A DNA stretch of 5,899 nt, taken from Reyranella sp. (GTDB lineage: Bacteria > Pseudomonadota > Alphaproteobacteria > Reyranellales > Reyranellaceae). How positions within the stretch are numbered: the first letter of the stretch is position 1; each line of letters opens with the position of its first letter. The notes under the pieces were generated by a model. It did not search any database, was not told where the DNA came from, and was given only the letters and a program-made list of their open reading frames with translations. This document shows, piece after piece, positions 1-5,896 of the stretch. A program made the position numbers and the translations under genes. The stretch lies in NCBI GenBank assembly GCA_016780605.1, contig JADHLS010000376.1:1-5899 (forward strand), read 5' to 3'.

Positions 1-1
1 C

Positions 2-205
2 ATGGACATCTTCGGCATGGGCGCAAGCTGGGGCGGCTATGAGAGCCTGATGATCCCGGCCCATCCCGACAACTATCGCACCGCCGTGCCGTGGCCGAAG
101 AACAAGCAGATCCTGCGCGTCCATATCGGCCTGGAGGATGTCGAGGACCTCAAGACCGACCTCGCCGAAGGCTTCGACCGACTGAACCGGGCGCACAACG
201 CCTGA
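2..205 (+). CDS. metC: Cystathionine beta-lyase, C-terminal fragment (partial at left edge)
   Basis: This is the last 67 codons of a gene that begins left of the window; the Met at position 2 is internal. The family is the PLP-dependent Cys/Met metabolism enzymes. Cystathionine beta-lyase splits cystathionine into homocysteine, pyruvate and ammonia in the cytoplasm, the penultimate step of methionine synthesis by transsulfuration. The visible segment carries the family's C-terminal hallmarks: the block GMGASWGGYESL, an RTAVPW segment, and RVHIGLEDVEDL, whose Arg corresponds to the conserved substrate-carboxylate-binding Arg. The trailing 'DLKTDLAEGFDRL' helix is also typical. The SWGGYES block fits the beta-lyase branch better than cystathionine gamma-synthase or gamma-lyase. 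The PLP lysine and N-terminal half are outside the window, so the exact subfamily is inferred. The stop is TGA at 203-205, 18 bases before the GST-like gene on the same strand, so they may be cotranscribed. Confidence 0.88.
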   Translation: MDIFGMGASWGGYESLMIPAHPDNYRTAVPWPKNKQILRVHIGLEDVEDLKTDLAEGFDRLNRAHNA

Positions 206-223
206 TCCCGTGACGATCCGCGC

Positions 224-1297
224 ATGACAGGCGAGCCCAGCGACCGCTACCGCATCCTCGCGGGTCCGGGCTCGCCCTACTCCCACAAGGTCCGGGCGGT
301 GATGCGTTATCGGCGCATTCCGCATGACTGGGTGATTGTGCTGGGCGGTTGGGACGGCACGGGCCAGACTGAAAAGCTCAACCATCTGCACAAGACTCAG
401 CTGCCGATCGTGCTGTTCCCCGACGGCACGCCGTGGACTGATTCGACGCCACTCATCCACGAGCTCGAATTCCGGCATGAAGGCCGTTCGGTGCTGCCGC
501 CCTCGGCCGGCGAACGCTTCCTCGCCCGCCTGATCGAGGACTTCGCCGACGAGTGGCTGCCCTTGCCGCTGATGGCCTTCCGCTGGACGTCCGACGAAGA
601 CGTGACGTTTTGTGCCCGCCGCCAGATGCACGGCTGGCTGGGCGCGGTCAGCGAGGACGAACTCGCGGCCGGCATGGCCCGCTTCACCGCCCGCCAGCAG
701 AAGGTGCGCACCGCATTGGGCGCCGGCAATCCCGCGGCCACCGATATGTTCCATCGGCAGTACCTCGAGCTGCTCGAAGCGCTGGAACGTGGGCTCTCGC
801 AGCAGCTATTCCTGTTCGGCAACCGGCCGTCGATCGCCGACTTCGGGCTCTACGGCATGCTCTCCCAGTTCGTCGTCGATCCCACGGCAGCACGTATCCT
901 GCGCCAGCATGCCGTGCGTCTGTTCCAGTGGACGCAGTACATGGACGACCTGTCGGGACACGACGGCAACTGGTCGACCGACCGGGAACCCGGCGAAACG
1001 GCACGCGCCCTGGTGAAGCTCGCGGGTCGCACGCTGCTGCCGATGATGGTGGCCGTCAGTACGGCCGTTGCCGAGGGCAAGCCGGTTGCCGTCTATCCGG
1101 TCGATGGCGTGCAGATCAGCAGCGTTGCCCGGCCCTATCCAGCCCGCTGCTGGCTCTGGCTGAAGCAGATGTTCGCCGCATTGCCGTACGGCGAGCGCCA
1201 GGTCCTGAGGCCGCTGCTCGAGGAAGCAGGCTTCTGGAATGCTCTCGCCTTTGCGCCCGGCGAGGCCGAGCGCGTCCCCACCTTTGCGATGACCTGA
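224..1297 (+). CDS. Glutathione S-transferase-like protein with long C-terminal extension
   Basis: The protein has 357 residues. Residues about 9-85 form a thioredoxin-like GST N-domain. It contains GPGSPYSHKVR (Ser17, Tyr19 and Ser20 are candidate catalytic or glutathione-contacting residues), the cis-proline in TQLPIV (Pro61), and TDSTPLIHELE, where Asp73-Ser74 takes the place of the usual Glu/Asp-Ser pair that holds the gamma-glutamyl group. Residues about 95-245 form an all-helical C-domain with RPSIADFGLYG near 201-211, the conserved N-capping/hydrophobic-staple motif of GSTs. Residues about 250-357 extend past the usual 200-230-residue GST; I recognise no second domain there. The likely role is cytosolic glutathione-dependent conjugation, reduction or dehalogenation, but the substrate is unknown and glutathione use is inferred. 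ATG 224 is chosen because the GST fold begins within ten residues; only a weak ribosome site precedes it. It lies 18 bases after metC and is convergent with the DUF952 gene 12 bases downstream. Confidence 0.85.
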   Translation: MTGEPSDRYRILAGPGSPYSHKVRAVMRYRRIPHDWVIVLGGWDGTGQTEKLNHLHKTQLPIVLFPDGTPWTDSTPLIHELEFRHEGRSVLPPSAGERFLARLIEDFADEWLPLPLMAFRWTSDEDVTFCARRQMHGWLGAVSEDELAAGMARFTARQQKVRTALGAGNPAATDMFHRQYLELLEALERGLSQQLFLFGNRPSIADFGLYGMLSQFVVDPTAARILRQHAVRLFQWTQYMDDLSGHDGNWSTDREPGETARALVKLAGRTLLPMMVAVSTAVAEGKPVAVYPVDGVQISSVARPYPARCWLWLKQMFAALPYGERQVLRPLLEEAGFWNALAFAPGEAERVPTFAMT

Positions 1298-1309
1298 ACC
1301 GCCGCCGTT

Positions 1310-1654
1310 TCAGTCGACGTCGTGCGGGAAGACGTGATTGCCGTCGGGACCGAGAGGCAGTGGCCGCACCGACAGCACCGCCGCCAATGGCAGCGGCCCA
1401 TAGAGATGCGGAAACAAATCGCCATCACGCGACGGCTCGTACTTCAGCGCTTCGCCGAGGCTCGGCCCGTCAGCCGCCACGAGCACGAGATCGGCCTGGC
1501 CTTCGAAGTACAGCTTGGCCGTGCGCCTTGCCTGCGGTCCGGTGGACAGGTGAATGAACCCGTCGTTGAGATCTATTCCGGCGCCGGCAAAGCCACCGTT
1601 GGCTTCTGCGGCTCGCCACAGATCAGCGGCAACAATCTTGTAGACGGTCGTCAT
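1310..1654 (-). CDS. DUF952 family protein
   Basis: This is a 114-residue small soluble protein with no signal peptide or membrane segment. Recognisable DUF952 features in order are an N-terminal 'VYKIV...LW' start, a 'DGFIHLST' block at about residues 32-39, 'GQADLVLVAAD' in the middle, and 'YEPSRDGDLFPHLYGPL' toward the C-terminus. The length is typical for the family. The biochemical function is unestablished. From memory the family has been grouped with ADP-ribosyltransferase-like folds, and the conserved His-x-Ser/Thr of FIHLST would fit that, but I cannot check it. The start is ATG at 1652-1654, because the family homology begins there. A longer reading from 1801 would run back through zur in another frame and has no family-like sequence. 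It starts 11 bases after the zur stop on the same strand, so it is probably the second gene of a zur transcript. Its stop is 12 bases from the convergent GST-like gene. Confidence 0.82.
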   Translation of the reverse strand: MTTVYKIVAADLWRAAEANGGFAGAGIDLNDGFIHLSTGPQARRTAKLYFEGQADLVLVAADGPSLGEALKYEPSRDGDLFPHLYGPLPLAAVLSVRPLPLGPDGNHVFPHDVD

Positions 1655-1665
1655 CAGGAAGCACT

Positions 1666-2148
1666 TCAGGTGCGCCGACAGTCGGCGCACGTCCCCGTCA
1701 CTTCCAATGTCATGTCGCGCGCCGTGAAGCCGCGCCGGCTGGCGCTCGAGGCGATCGAAGCGGCGAGCCCGTCGCTCTGCAGCTCCTCGGCATTGCCGCA
1801 ATCGCCGCAGATCAGGAAGAAGCCGCGATGCGCCTCGCCGGGATGGCTGCAGCCCACGAAGGCGTTCATGCGCTCAATGCGATGGATCAGCCCATTGTCG
1901 ATCAGGAAATCGAGCGCCCGGTAGACGGTCGGCGGCGCCGAGCCGAGATCCTCGGTGCGCAGCTGGTCAAGCAAGGCGTAGGCGCCGACCGGCTTGTGGC
2001 TCGACCAGACGAGCTCGAGCACGCGGCGGCGCAGCGGCGTGAACCGCAGGTCCTTCGCCGCACAGAGCTTCTCGGCCGCGGCCAGCGCGTCCTCGATGCA
2101 GTGGCGGTGATCGTGATTGTGCGCCTGGGCTTTGGCGGTTTTCTTCAC
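1666..2148 (-). CDS. zur: Fur-family zinc uptake regulator (Zur)
   Basis: This 160-residue protein is a dimeric repressor that, in characterised relatives, binds operators of zinc-uptake genes when loaded with zinc. A winged-helix DNA-binding half (about 20-90) contains [13 protein letters not shown] and the recognition region [11 protein letters not shown] (72-82), which I recall as the same in E. coli Zur. The dimerisation half carries two CxxC pairs, Cys114/Cys117 and Cys154/Cys157, for structural zinc. His89, Cys100, His107 and Glu122 line up, by spacing from the first CxxC, with the regulatory-site ligands of E. coli Zur (His77, Cys88, His96, Glu111). The retained Cys100 and the TVYRALDFL signature favour Zur over Fur, Mur or Irr. 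The start is GTG at 2146-2148: there is no in-frame ATG before residue 93, and no other usual start codon lies between the predicted promoter and the fold. A weak GGGA sits 5 bases upstream. The N-terminus has a His cluster (HNHDHRH, 10-16). No znuABC genes lie in the window. Confidence 0.88.
   Translation of the reverse strand: MKKTAKAQAHNHDHRHCIEDALAAAEKLCAAKDLRFTPLRRRVLELVWSSHKPVGAYALLDQLRTEDLGSAPPTVYRALDFLIDNGLIHRIERMNAFVGCSHPGEAHRGFFLICGDCGNAEELQSDGLAASIASSASRRGFTARDMTLEVTGTCADCRRT
1671..1689. repeat. Perfect 19-base inverted repeat at the 3' end of zur
   Basis: TGCGCCGAC and GTCGGCGCA are exact reverse complements separated by one base. In RNA this could fold as an 8-base-pair stem with a 3-base loop. 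It lies in the last zur codons, encoding the second CxxC and the following Arg residues, just before the zur stop. No T-run follows in the direction of transcription, so it does not look like an intrinsic terminator. It could be a stabilising hairpin between zur and DUF952, or chance in GC-rich coding DNA. Confidence 0.5.
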
Positions 2149-2160
2149 TCGGGTCCCGAT

Positions 2161-2189
2161 TTGCCAAGCTGGTGGAGGGCGATTATACG
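2161..2189 (+). promoter_or_regulatory. Predicted sigma70-like promoter for hisI
   Basis: TTGCCA at 2161-2166 matches five of six bases of the -35 consensus. It is followed after 17 bases by TATACG at 2184-2189, which matches the first four bases of TATAAT. The start of transcription would be near 2196, about 27 bases before the hisI ATG. The -10 overlaps the -10 of the opposing zur promoter, so the two probably cannot be occupied at once. This is inferred from sequence only. Confidence 0.42.
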
Positions 2190-2211
2190 CGCCGTTCCTC
2201 TCGCAGGCCAA
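2182..2211 (-). promoter_or_regulatory. Predicted sigma70-like promoter for zur-DUF952
   Basis: Read on the minus strand, a perfect TATAAT -10 element (2187 down to 2182) is preceded, after an 18-base spacer, by TTGGCC (2211 down to 2206), which matches four of six bases of TTGACA. Transcription would start near 2175, giving a leader of roughly 27 bases before the zur GTG. A perfect TATAAT is notable in such GC-rich DNA. This is inferred from sequence only. Confidence 0.5.
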
Positions 2212-2213
2212 GG
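2210..2213 (+). promoter_or_regulatory. Ribosome binding site of hisI
   Basis: AAGG lies 9 bases before the ATG at 2223. It supports this start over a GTG at 2172, which would lie upstream of the predicted -10 element and add residues unlike the family. Confidence 0.5.
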
Positions 2214-2222
2214 CTCGCACCC

Positions 2223-2657
2223 ATGTCCAGCAACAGCGCGGTTTCCACAACGTATCCGCCGGCCGCCATCGACCAGGCGATCGCGGCCATCCAGTTCGAC
2301 GCCCAGGGCCTGGTTCCCGCCATCGCCCAGCAGCACGATACCGGCGAAGTCCTGATGATGGCCTGGATGGATCGCGACGCCGTCGCAGAGACCATGCGCA
2401 CAGGCCGCGTCTGCTACTGGTCGCGGTCGCGCAAGGCGCCGTGGCGCAAGGGCGATACGTCGGGCCACATCCAGACCCTGGTCGATCTCCGGATCGACTG
2501 CGACGGAGACACGCTGCTGGTGCTGGTCGACCAGACGGGCGTCGCCTGCCATACCGGACGTCACAACTGCTTCTTTCGCGCCATTCGCGACGGCGCGCTG
2601 GAGACCATCGCCCCGGTGATGATCGAGATGGACAAGATCGGGAAGGACCAAGGTTGA
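2223..2657 (+). CDS. hisI: Phosphoribosyl-AMP cyclohydrolase
   Basis: This 144-residue cytoplasmic enzyme opens the adenine ring of phosphoribosyl-AMP, the third step of histidine synthesis. It is the monofunctional form; no HisE pyrophosphohydrolase domain is fused to it. The family signature is complete: EVLMMAWMD (42-50), [20 protein letters not shown] (65-84), then RIDCDGDT with Asp92, Asp94 and Asp96 as the magnesium-site aspartates. Cys93 together with Cys109 and Cys116 ([10 protein letters not shown]) form the zinc site known from structures of the family. All ligands are retained, so the protein should be an active zinc enzyme. An N-terminal tail of about 20 residues before the core is slightly longer than in minimal homologs. 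It is divergent from zur, with which it shares the promoter region, and its stop codon overlaps the start of the next gene. The other his genes are not in the window. Confidence 0.95.
   Translation: MSSNSAVSTTYPPAAIDQAIAAIQFDAQGLVPAIAQQHDTGEVLMMAWMDRDAVAETMRTGRVCYWSRSRKAPWRKGDTSGHIQTLVDLRIDCDGDTLLVLVDQTGVACHTGRHNCFFRAIRDGALETIAPVMIEMDKIGKDQG
2641..2646 (+). promoter_or_regulatory. Ribosome binding site deciding the TTG start at 2654
   Basis: GGAAGG sits 7 bases before the TTG at 2654-2656, inside the last codons of hisI. With the TTGA stop/start overlap, it argues that the exported protein begins at this TTG, just upstream of a well-formed signal sequence. Confidence 0.6.
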
Positions 2658-3154
2658 ACAAAAACAACAGCGTACTTGCGCGGCGCTCCCTCCTCCTCGC
2701 CACGCTCATCCTGCCTGCCGGCGCCTGCACAACGTCGGATCTGTTCGGAAGCAACAAGCCTCGCTACACGCTGTCGCCACGCGGCGACCGGCTGGTGCTT
2801 TGGATTCAGAAGAGCGGCCGGGACAGCATGCTGGCGCCCGAGGCGCCGGCGCTGATGGGCATCACCAACCAGGCTGGCAACCATGACATCCCGGTGCGCC
2901 AGATCGCCCAGGAGGACGACAACGATCGTTTCGTTGTGAGTCTCACCAACATCCGCAAGATCCACGACCTGATCTTCATGCGCCGCCAGGGCGACGTGTT
3001 GTTGATGCATCTCAGCGATACCAAATTCGAGCGGCTGGCGAGCGTGCGCTATCCGCGTAACGGCAAGCCTTCGCTGATCACCGACACCGCCTTTGCCGAA
3101 AGCGATTTCCAGCAGCAGATCGCTTTTTGGTTCAGGGCGATGCCCGGCCGGTAG
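2654..3154 (+). CDS. Exported protein of unknown function, possible lipoprotein
   Basis: The protein has 166 residues if read from TTG 2654; I do not recognise its family. The N-terminus is an export signal: basic region with an Arg10-Arg11 pair ([12 protein letters not shown], resembling a Tat motif), a hydrophobic stretch at about 12-20, then PAGAC with Cys25. The residues before the cysteine (Ala-Gly-Ala) fit positions -2 and -1 of a lipobox but lack the usual Leu at -3, so lipidation is possible, not certain. The mature part is soluble, mixed alpha/beta in character, with no second membrane segment and no further cysteine. It includes '[16 protein letters not shown]' and '[22 protein letters not shown]'. 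No catalytic motif is apparent. The TTG start is chosen because GGAAGG precedes it at good spacing, it overlaps the hisI TGA by TTGA, and the signal begins there. Coupling implies coexpression with hisI. It lies 15 bases before the MFS gene. It probably acts in the periplasm or at a membrane surface. Confidence 0.75.
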   Translation: MNKNNSVLARRSLLLATLILPAGACTTSDLFGSNKPRYTLSPRGDRLVLWIQKSGRDSMLAPEAPALMGITNQAGNHDIPVRQIAQEDDNDRFVVSLTNIRKIHDLIFMRRQGDVLLMHLSDTKFERLASVRYPRNGKPSLITDTAFAESDFQQQIAFWFRAMPGR

Positions 3155-3169
3155 TATTGTGACGGCGAG

Positions 3170-4339
3170 ATGACAGTCGCCGTCGCCCCCTCTGTTTCGC
3201 CTCGTCGGACGTTGACCGTCTGCGGCGGTGCGCATGCGCTGCATGACGGCTTCACCGACCTTCTGAACGTCCTTTATCCGCTGCTGCAGGCCCAGTTCGG
3301 CCTGAGCTACGCCGCGATCGGCGCGTTCAAGACCGTCTATTCCGGCGGCATGGCGGTCGGTCAGATCCCGTCGGGCAAGCTCGCCGTGCGCTTCGGCGGT
3401 GTCCGCGTGCTGGCGATCGGCACGGCCTTGATCGCCGTCGGCTACGGACTGGCCGGCCTCACCGGGTCGATCTACGGCGTCGTCATCGGTCTCTTGCTGA
3501 CGGGCCTGGGCGGCAGCACGCAGCATCCCATCGGCTCGAGCCTGGTGTCGGCGGCATACTCCGGCCTGCGCTCGCGCACGGCGCTCGGCACCTACAATTT
3601 CACCGGCGACCTCGGCAAGATGGCACTGCCCGCGGTGTTTGCGGTGATCGCCGCCGCGTTAGGGTGGCAGCAGGCCTTGATCGTGGTCGCGGCGTTCGCG
3701 GTGGCGGGCGCCGGCGTGATCCTCGCCACGCTGAAACCCGTGCCGCTGCACGACAAGGGCGATGCGCCCAGGTCCGCCATGGCCGGGCAGGACCGGCCAT
3801 GGGCTTATTGGCTGCTGTTCTCGATCCACATCGCCGACGATCTCGTGAGGACAGGCTTCCTGATCTTCCTGCCGTTCCTGTTGCGCGACAAAGGCGCGGA
3901 CATTCCGACCATCGGCCTTGGCCTGTCGCTGCTGTTCGCGGGCGGCGCGGCGGGCAAGCTGGTGATGGGCTGGGTGGGCGAGAAGCTCGGCGTGGTACCA
4001 TCGGTGATCCTGACCGAGGTGGCGACGACCGTCCTGATCCTGCTGTTGCTGCCGGTCGCCCTGCCGCTCGCGCTGGTGCTGCTGCCGGCGGTCGGGCTGA
4101 TGCTGAACGGCACCTCGTCGGTGCTCTATGGCACGATCCCCGAGTTCGTCAGTCCCGAGAAGCGCACGCACGCCTTCGCGGTCTTCTATACCGGCGGCTC
4201 GGTCGCCGGCGCGACGGGCCCACTGATCTCGGGTTTCGTCGGCGATGCCGTCGGCCTGCCGATTGCGCTCACCATCGTGGCCTGCATCGCGCTGACGACG
4301 GTGCCGATGGTGTGGGCGCTGAGACCGGCGTTTCGCTAG
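3170..4339 (+). CDS. MFS transporter, distantly like the fosmidomycin-resistance (Fsr) family
   Basis: This 389-residue inner-membrane protein is of typical MFS length, with about 11-12 hydrophobic segments in two halves separated by a polar loop near residues 190-210. Features resembling Fsr-type exporters are HALHDGFTDLLNVLYPLL in helix 1 (His25, Asp26), LSYAAIGAF, GLGGSTQHPIGSSL (112-125) and RTALGTYNFTGDLGKMALP (136-154). Charged residues lie within predicted helices (Asp147, Lys150, Asp223, Asp224). Motif A after helix 2 reads GKLAVRFGG (69-77), with Val where the Asp of the GxLADRxG consensus is usual. A second-half equivalent, GWVGEKLG, lies at 267-274. The substrate is unknown; drug or metabolite efflux is an inference from the family. 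ATG 3170 has a weak GGCGAG-like site just upstream and follows the exported-protein stop by 15 bases, suggesting a hisI-exported protein-MFS transcript. It is convergent with the M81 gene. Confidence 0.85.
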   Translation: MTVAVAPSVSPRRTLTVCGGAHALHDGFTDLLNVLYPLLQAQFGLSYAAIGAFKTVYSGGMAVGQIPSGKLAVRFGGVRVLAIGTALIAVGYGLAGLTGSIYGVVIGLLLTGLGGSTQHPIGSSLVSAAYSGLRSRTALGTYNFTGDLGKMALPAVFAVIAAALGWQQALIVVAAFAVAGAGVILATLKPVPLHDKGDAPRSAMAGQDRPWAYWLLFSIHIADDLVRTGFLIFLPFLLRDKGADIPTIGLGLSLLFAGGAAGKLVMGWVGEKLGVVPSVILTEVATTVLILLLLPVALPLALVLLPAVGLMLNGTSSVLYGTIPEFVSPEKRTHAFAVFYTGGSVAGATGPLISGFVGDAVGLPIALTIVACIALTTVPMVWALRPAFR

Positions 4340-4354
4340 CTAGTCAGGGCGACA

Positions 4355-5881
4355 CTATTGCCCGTTCCACACCGGTCCCATGGGCTTCAGCTTGATGCCC
4401 TTGCGCAGGTGCTTGTAGGGCATCTCCATCGGATCGGTGATATGCGCACCGGGTGACTGCACCACCAAGATGGTCTCGGCGATGGGCTGGAAGTCGGCGC
4501 GGAAATGCACCGTCGATTTCAGGCCGAGGATCGGCACCTTGGAAGGCTCGACGCCGACATGGCGGAACATCTCCTGGTCGGCGGCCTGGATGCGCTTGCT
4601 GGCGAGCACCGCGGAGACGCCGCTTGCCTCATCGGTGACCAGGGCCATCGGCCCGATCTGGAACCGGGCGCCGCCGTAGAACGGTCCGGTGCCCATGAAC
4701 TTGCCGTCGCCCACCTTCACGACGCGCCAGTCGGCGACGACCGGCTTCTCGCCGGCATAGCCGACGACCGCACCGATGCCGCGGTGCATGACGTTGCCCT
4801 CGCCGGTCGCGACGGCGGCCTTGGCCGCATCTTCGTCGACGATCATGCCGATCACGGCGCCCTTGGCCTTGTGACGCATCAGGGCGGCCAACAGGCCGAC
4901 AGTATCAGAGGTGCCGCCGGCGCCGGGATTGTCCTGCACGTCGGCGAGCACGATCGGCTTCGTCGCGTTCTTTGACAGCTCAATGGCGCGCCGCGCCGCG
5001 GCGTCGGGGTCGAGCAGTTCACCGTCGAAGGCGCGCTCCTGCGCCTTCACCGTATGGGCGAGCTTGTCAGCCGCCGCTTCGACGGCTTCCTTGTCGTGGC
5101 CATAGACCACCAGCGCCGGGCCGCACTGGGCGATGTCGGCCGGCGGGAAGCCGGGCGTGTGGGTGACGCTGACGATGCCCTGGTTGTGGCTCTTCTCGCC
5201 GGACTCGAGCTCGCCCACCAGGTCGAAGATGGCCTTGGCCGGCTCGATGAAGGTGCACTGCCAGACCAGCGGGATCAGGAAGTCGAGCTGGCGATAGGCG
5301 CGATAGACCGGGCGCTTCTCCTTGAGCAGCCGGTCCAGAAGCTCGGCAGCGCGCTTGCCGGTGACCGCCATGTCGATGTGCGGATAGGTGCGATAGCCGA
5401 CCAGCGCGGTGGCCAGGCTCGCCATGTCGGGCGTGAGGTTGGCGTGATAGTCGAGGCTCGCCACGATCGGCATCGTGCCGCCCACGATCTTGCGGATGCG
5501 CTTCAGCAGCTCGCCTTCGCCATCCTCGGTGTTCTCCGCCACCATGGCGCCGTGCAGGTCGAGGTAGATCGCGTCGAACGGCCCGAACTTGCGGATGTCC
5601 TCGTCGAACAGCGCCCACATCTTCTCGTAGGCGTCCTCGGTGACGTAGGAGGCCGGCGCCGCGGCCGCCCAGGCGAGCGGCACGACCTCATGGCCGAGCT
5701 CGGCCAGCCGCTTGACCGCGCCCGAGATCGGGATGTTGAAGCCTTCGACACCCGAGATCATCTCCGACCCGCGCAGCAGCGGTGGCCAGGCATCGGCGCG
5801 CACGAACTCCTCCCAGGTCGCCTGCTGGGGCGCGAAGGTATTGGTCTCGTGCTGAAATCCGCCCACAGCGATACGCGCCAT
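4355..5881 (-). CDS. M81 family metallopeptidase (MlrC-like)
   Basis: The complete protein has 508 residues, a normal length for the family. The N-terminal domain (about 1-290, DUF1485-type) contains HETNTFAP (11-18), YLDLHGAM (106-113), SLDYHAN (142-148) and YRTYPHID (163-170). Asp144, His146 and His168 keep the spacing of the zinc ligands I recall for MlrC (Asp184, His186, His208), and His110 matches its His150. The C-terminal MlrC_C-type domain begins at about 309 with VLADVQDNPGAGGTSDT and ends near 'PMGPVWNGQ'. There is no signal peptide, so it is cytoplasmic. MlrC of microcystin-degrading sphingomonads cleaves linearised microcystin, but most family members occur in bacteria with no known microcystin use, so the true substrate (a peptide, amide or similar compound) is unknown. 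No other mlr gene is visible. It starts at ATG 5879-5881 with a strong ribosome site. It is convergent with the MFS gene, 15 bases apart. Confidence 0.93.
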   Translation of the reverse strand: MARIAVGGFQHETNTFAPQQATWEEFVRADAWPPLLRGSEMISGVEGFNIPISGAVKRLAELGHEVVPLAWAAAAPASYVTEDAYEKMWALFDEDIRKFGPFDAIYLDLHGAMVAENTEDGEGELLKRIRKIVGGTMPIVASLDYHANLTPDMASLATALVGYRTYPHIDMAVTGKRAAELLDRLLKEKRPVYRAYRQLDFLIPLVWQCTFIEPAKAIFDLVGELESGEKSHNQGIVSVTHTPGFPPADIAQCGPALVVYGHDKEAVEAAADKLAHTVKAQERAFDGELLDPDAAARRAIELSKNATKPIVLADVQDNPGAGGTSDTVGLLAALMRHKAKGAVIGMIVDEDAAKAAVATGEGNVMHRGIGAVVGYAGEKPVVADWRVVKVGDGKFMGTGPFYGGARFQIGPMALVTDEASGVSAVLASKRIQAADQEMFRHVGVEPSKVPILGLKSTVHFRADFQPIAETILVVQSPGAHITDPMEMPYKHLRKGIKLKPMGPVWNGQ

Positions 5882-5890
5882 ACAACGATT

Positions 5891-5896
5891 CTCCTT
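5891..5896 (-). promoter_or_regulatory. Strong ribosome binding site of the M81 gene
   Basis: Read on the minus strand, AAGGAG stands 9 bases before the ATG at 5881, within an A-rich leader. It is the best Shine-Dalgarno match in the window and confirms the start. Any promoter lies beyond the right edge. Confidence 0.8.

Noticed and set aside
1294..1313. Possible bidirectional terminator between the GST-like and DUF952 genes
   Set aside because: CTGAA and TTCAG can pair, but only as five base pairs around a ten-base loop, and they are essentially the two opposing stop codons. There is no T-run.
553..1557. 334-codon plus-strand open frame across the GST-like and DUF952 genes
   Set aside because: Its translation is Arg/Ala/Pro-rich and lies out of frame within the GST-like gene, then antisense to DUF952. 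It is a shadow frame.
2178..2193. Possible Zur operator around GGCGATTATACGCGCC
   Set aside because: Only GGCG/CGCC ends are symmetric, and the core does not resemble the ATGTTATAATATAACAT-like Zur consensus. The AT-rich core is better explained as -10 elements.
1666..2757. Minus-strand open frame of 363 codons containing zur as its C-terminal part
   Set aside because: Everything upstream of about 2148 is antisense to hisI and reads as Arg/Ser/Pro-rich shadow sequence. The frame is open only because of high GC content; Zur homology begins after the GTG at 2148.
2561..3526. 321-codon minus-strand open frame antisense to the exported protein and MFS genes
   Set aside because: It covers three well-supported plus-strand genes, has no family-like motif and no ribosome site, and is typical GC-driven antisense openness.
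4335..4363. GCTAGCTAG and GGGC/GCCC inverted pieces at the MFS/M81 convergent junction
   Set aside because: The stem is only four base pairs with a nine-base loop and no T-run, and the CTAG repeat is too short to call an attachment site or a terminator.
4437..4975. Short plus-strand open frames opposite the M81 gene
   Set aside because: They are antisense to strongly conserved M81 coding sequence and show no recognisable protein features.
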